64,000 nt of DNA from Agriotes lineatus (taxonomy: Eukaryota > Arthropoda > Insecta > Coleoptera > Elateridae): positions 1-64,000 of the forward strand of contig CALNHX010007431.1 of NCBI GenBank assembly GCA_940337035.1. Reading direction: 5' to 3'. Within the stretch, counting starts at the first letter, position 1. Each line of letters begins with the position of its first letter. The translations under genes were made by a program, and so were the position numbers. Below the pieces are notes generated by a model. It did not search any database, was not told the DNA's origin, and saw only the letters and a list, made by a program, of their open reading frames with translations. This document shows positions 60,239 through 64,000 of the stretch, in pieces.

Positions 60239-61160
60239 TACAGTGTGTCCCCGGATTGAGTTCACTATAGGTATAATCGACAAAAAATTTTACAATTTTA
60301 TTTTAATGTTTTGGGATTCCGCCCTGCTTGGTCTGAAGAGAATTTTAAGAATATTTACAGTTTTTGAAACACAAGTAGGCCTTGGCAGGGAAACGAAAAC
60401 TATTTTATTTTCAGGTAAACTACCCTTTTTGTTCATGATACGGCAAAATTTTATTAAGAAAAGTTGTTTAGAATGATAAATTACGGTCCTATACAAAATT
60501 TCAGAAAGATCTGTTGATTTAGAAAACACCGTTATTTTTTAGATAATTGTAATTTATTTTCAGGTAAACTACTTTTTTTGTTCATGATATGGAAAAATTC
60601 TATTAAGAAAAGTTGCTCAGAATGAGAAGTTGTGGCCCTATACGAAATTTCAGAAAGACTGTCGACTTAGATGAAACCGTCATTTTTAATAAATGCAATT
60701 TGTTTAATCTAAAAAATAACGGTTTAATCTAAGTCGACAGATCTTTTTGAAATTTGGTACAGGGCCATAATTTTTCATTCTGAACAACTTTTTTTAATAC
60801 AATTTTTCCATATCATGAACAAAAAAAGTAGTTTACCTGAAAATAGAATACAATTTTCTAAAAAATAACGGTGTTTTCTAAGTCAACAGATCTTTCTGAA
60901 ATTTTGAATAGGGCCGTAATTTAACATTCTAAACAACTTTTCTTAATAAAATTTTGCCGTATCATGAACAAAAAGGGTAGTTTACCTAAATAGAAAATAG
61001 TTTTTTCACATTTTTCATGGCCGACTTATTTCTAAAAATTAAAACTCTGCTTAAAATTGTTTTCAGACCAAGCAGGGCGGGATCCCAAAACATTAAAATA
61101 CAATTGTAAAATTTTTTGTCGATTATACCTATAGTGAACTCAATCCGGGGACACACTGTA
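60239..61160. mobile_element. TA-flanked foldback MITE with internal tandem units
   Basis: Ends TA-CAGTGTGTCCCCGGATTG and its inverse CAATCCGGGGACACACTG-TA. Long inverse arms meet near 60700. Each arm holds two diverged copies of a ~150-bp unit (TTTCAGGTAAACTAC, GTTCATGATAYGG, AAGAAAAGTTG, AAATTTCAGAAAGA, then GTCGACTTAGA or GTTGATTTAGA). Conserved block GCCCTGCTTGGTCTGAA lies near each end. A solo arm of the family is at 10430-10680. Confidence 0.9.
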
Positions 61161-61165
61161 TATAA

Positions 61166-61987
61166 AACTGAAGGTCCTGACTCACTCACCCACTCATCAA
61201 CGCCCAGCCCAAACCATTGGACCTAGAAAGCTAAAATTTTGCACAGAGGTTTCCTTTATGATGTATACAAGGAATAAGGAAAGATATTTCGAAATTCAAC
61301 CACTAAATGGGTAAAATTGGGGTTGCAATTTTGTAGGGAAAAATAATATTAAATAGATATTTCGACTTGAAACTTCGCAGGAGTACTTATAAAAACAAAT
61401 AAGCAAACACGTATTTCGTGATTTTCAGAAAATCAACCCCTTAGGGGGTGAAATGGAGTAAATAAACCTAAAAATCGATATGGGTGTCGTTATTGAGGTC
61501 TTTTGGGAAGTTCATTGCGTAAATGGCATTTGAAATTTGGCAGGCAAAATTCTCATAGGGAGTAGGCATCCGCTTAGAAAGGATTTGTGAAAATTTAACC
61601 CCTAAAGGGGTAAAAAAGGGGTTGGAATTTTGCAAGATCAAATTTTGAACTAAGTCATTCAAAGTTTTTGGAAATTTGTCCCCTGAAGGTGAAAATAGGG
61701 GATGAAGGGACGGGGCCGGACGGGAAGTGTTGGACGGGACGGGTCGGGAAGGAAAGGGATGGGATGGGATGGGAGGGGGGGGAGGAAACGGGGCGGGACG
61801 GGACGGGACGGGATGGGGACGGGAAATGGGACGAGAACGGGGACGGGAAAAGGGGCGGGGACGGGGACAGGGACGGAGACGGAGACGGGGATGGGATCGG
61901 ATGGGATGGGATGACAGAAAATAATTAGTCATTATTTAACACAAAAATAACGAACCTCGCGCGTACGAAGTCGCGGGTAACAGCTAG
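61166..61987. mobile_element. Helitron-like non-autonomous element
   Basis: It starts near TCCTGACTCACTCACCCACT and ends GCGCGTACGAAGTCGCGGGT, AACAGCTAG, followed by T. A short GC hairpin about 10 bases before CTAG is the 3' signature of Helitrons (CTRR). In between are four diverged AACCCCTAAGGGGGTGAAA-type palindromic repeats and a GGGACGGGA array. The exact 5' end is uncertain and no Rep/helicase is encoded. Confidence 0.55.
61706..61914 (+). repeat. G-rich minisatellite (GGGACGGGA-type)
   Basis: About 210 bp of strand-biased GGGAC/GGGAT units with dozens of GGG tracts. All three plus frames and the minus frame are open here only because of this composition, so those ORFs are not genes. 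Confidence 0.9.
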
Positions 61988-61988
61988 T

Positions 61989-63767
61989 CTAAAATATAAC
62001 CAAAATGAAAATCGGACTGCTTTTTGGAATAGGTTGTAGTAAAACATTTATTAACGTTAAAAACAGTTTTTTTCTGATCATTTACAAATTGAATTTATGT
62101 CAGCTTGCAAAATCTAACAATCTTGAATATTATAAATCCCCTTAAAAACCTTTAAATCATCGGCGTACAAAAAAATATTCTGAAAATCTTATACAATTAG
62201 TTACAAATATAATTTATGAAAATTAAAAATAATAACGGTCCCAAAACTGATGTTTGCGGTACTCCCGAAGTAGCTACAAAGTATTCCGAACCGGATTTAT
62301 TACATTACATAAATCGCTGACAGTTTGACAAATAAGATATGATAAAATGAAGAAAATGTTGGTGCTCACTCATATCGACAAACTTTTGTAACAAAATTTT
62401 GTGGTCGACTTTATGGAAGACTTTCCTAAAGTCTGTATAAATGACGTCAACTTGATTCTATCTTTCCAAAATATCTGATATAAATTGTGTAAATATAGTC
62501 AAATGTGTGTAATAAATCCATGCTGATATAAAGAAACCTGACTTGAAATTTGTCGATATAGGCTGTTATAAATTATTGACTCAAAAACCTTTGAGAATAC
62601 AGAAAGAAGAGCAATAGGACGATAGTTTTTACTATAATTGGGTGTTCTAGGTTTATGAATTGGACTAGATCTTAATATTTCAGCTTGGAAAAACATCGAC
62701 GCCGGAATACCAGAACTTTGTTTGTTCTGTTTAATATCTTCTGCAGCATTTTTAACATAATTCACAAAAGCAATATTAGCACTCTGTTTGAGAAAAGCTC
62801 TGAAATGTTTAAATTGTATTTCATTAGTAGTATTTTTGAATTTTAGAAGCAATCGTCTGAATTTGTTCCTCTGTTGATATTAATTAGCTCAGGTGTGTAC
62901 GAGCAAGGATATTTTTTTCTAGATCTAACTACCTTTGGAACGATAATTTCAAAAAATTTTGTGAATAACATTATAAAGTAAATTACTTAACTGCTTTATT
63001 GGCATTTACACAGTGTTCGTGCATTTAAAAGAAAAATTACTGAAATTTAAAAATGGTTCTTTTTTAGATAGTTTTTTTTTCTTTGTTAATGCAAAACTCA
63101 TAATATTTATATGAGAGAAGACTGTTGCAAATTTTCAGTAACAATACCATCGTAGGATTCAGTTATATTAACGTTCATATTCGATAATACCAAATCCAAA
63201 GTTCTACCATTATAATTAACTGTATTGTTTAATTCATAAAAAATTTGACAAATCTGCAAAATTTAGAAAATCTTTACATTCGGTAGATAGATTAAAGTGA
63301 CATTTGTCAATACAATATTTATGAATATTAGGCAAGTTCAAATCGCCAATAATAATGGCGTAAGAATTAAAAGTAAAAGGTAGAGTTATATTGCACTCAT
63401 GAACTATATTGGAATTATTTACAGACATACTTGGCAGAATATGTATTACAATAATGAATACTGAAAGATGATTGCTAATCGAAACTTTTGCACAAACCGC
63501 GCCACAAGAAGCGATAGGATAAGAAAATAAAAAGTCCTCCGAAACGGTTTGTTTATATCGATAAAGCGCGCCTTCACCAATCGAACGACCAGTAGCAGTA
63601 AGTTTTCTATCTTTTCTAAACACAGTATAATCAAACGATTCACCGTAACCTATTGCACTATATAAATTTGTTTCACTGAAAGCAATAACAGAAACATCGT
63701 ATAAACTGGAATTCACATATACCTGATGTGTTTTTCTTCTCAGACCACGAACGTTCTGATAGTACAT
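61989..63767 (-). pseudogene. Jockey-like LINE: endonuclease and reverse transcriptase
   Basis: Minus strand. 63767-63234 is an open 177-codon frame for the AP endonuclease: YYQNVRGLRRKT at the start, FSETNLY with the catalytic Glu, YTVFRKDRKL, and IIGDLNLP. 62852-62499 encodes the start of the RT (NYSKNYRPIALLSVFSKVFE, QHGF). Beyond it, with frameshifts, are SGVPQTSVLGPLLFLIFINY and an intact FYADDLKVF at about 62150-62170, then NKCFTTTYSKKQ up to 61989. Two insertions (60239-61987) then separate the last part at 59950-60238. The connector 62853-63233 is not readable as one frame. Recent enough to keep YADD and a clean endonuclease, but not active. Confidence 0.85.
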
Positions 63768-64000
63768 AGAGCTTTATTTGTTGCCTCTCAATTTACGCTA
63801 TCAGTTGAATTACAACTGTCTTATTTTGGTCGAAAATCAGCTTTACTCATAATTTTAAGAGGAACTGAATTATTAATTTTTTAAAGAATATCGACACTTT
63901 TTTAGTTCGCAAGTACCGGGTGGCCATAAATATCTGAGATCCCGGTAGCCATGGAATTAGCTACTTATAAATGTTGATTAGCATTATATTTCAATTACGA
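63768..64000. other. Window edge, upstream of the LINE endonuclease
   Basis: Should contain the 5' part or ORF1 end of the LINE if it is full length, but I cannot read a convincing frame. Confidence 0.3.

Noticed and set aside
61468..61932. 154-codon Pro/Arg-rich ORF on the minus strand and three plus-strand Gly-rich ORFs
   Set aside because: All frames are open because of the GGGACGGGA array; the translation simply follows the repeat.

Overview
The window looks like an AT-rich, repeat-dense piece of an insect nuclear genome. The main reasons are an intronless biogenic-amine GPCR that reads clearly as the insect type-1 tyramine receptor, decayed non-LTR retrotransposons of insect type, tRNA-derived SINEs and many TA-flanked MITEs. 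I cannot settle the order from sequence alone; a beetle or a hemipteran would both fit.

Only two stretches look like intact protein-coding genes. One is a two-exon tyrosine recombinase of Crypton/DUF3504 type (1576-2764), with a 58-bp intron and all catalytic R-H-R-H-Y residues. The other is the tyramine receptor on the minus strand (12872-14287); its 5'UTR appears to carry a splice acceptor, so a non-coding first exon should lie at higher coordinates. I see nothing else that I would call a host gene. A few short ORFs at 8.1-8.7 kb, 6.7-6.9 kb and 44.6-45.0 kb stay unexplained.

Layout. 1-0.9 kb: tandem ~450-bp repeat with a palindromic start. 1.6-2.8 kb: Crypton-like gene, followed by a MITE that itself carries an insertion (2.8-3.4 kb). 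3.5-8 kb: small palindromes and a dispersed repeat whose second copy is at 17 kb. 10.4-11.5 kb: solo foldback arm and a LINE tail. 12.9-14.3 kb: receptor. 14.9-15.6 kb: large foldback. 20.5-24.3 kb: decayed LINE on the minus strand, broken by a TA-flanked MITE, ended by a hairpin element and followed by a SINE. 24.6-24.9 kb: SINE with an 11-bp target duplication. 25.5-25.9 kb: 208-bp tandem duplication. 27-30 kb: palindromes, a dispersed repeat (other copy at 45 kb) and a SINE. 30-34 kb: almost featureless. 34.3-35.1 kb: dispersed repeat and a Penelope-like GIY-YIG remnant. 37.5-43.4 kb: two or three hAT-like elements and a LINE remnant, with element-in-element nesting. 45-49 kb: foldback elements, one inside a repeat whose empty-site copy is also in the window. 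51.0-51.8 kb: two palindromic elements in tandem. 55.8-56.3 kb: LINE tail. 60-63.8 kb: Jockey-like LINE on the minus strand, split by a mariner-type foldback and a Helitron-like element.

The best candidate for something undescribed is a class of small elements scattered through the window. Each has a 90-140 bp palindrome whose stem sequence differs from copy to copy, a GC/CpG-rich centre, and shared junctions: about TAGTAWWTTA before the stem and TACAATATTTTTTCTA after it. A second inverted-repeat segment of about 45-270 bp follows in several copies. Two lie in tandem at 50.99-51.76 kb.
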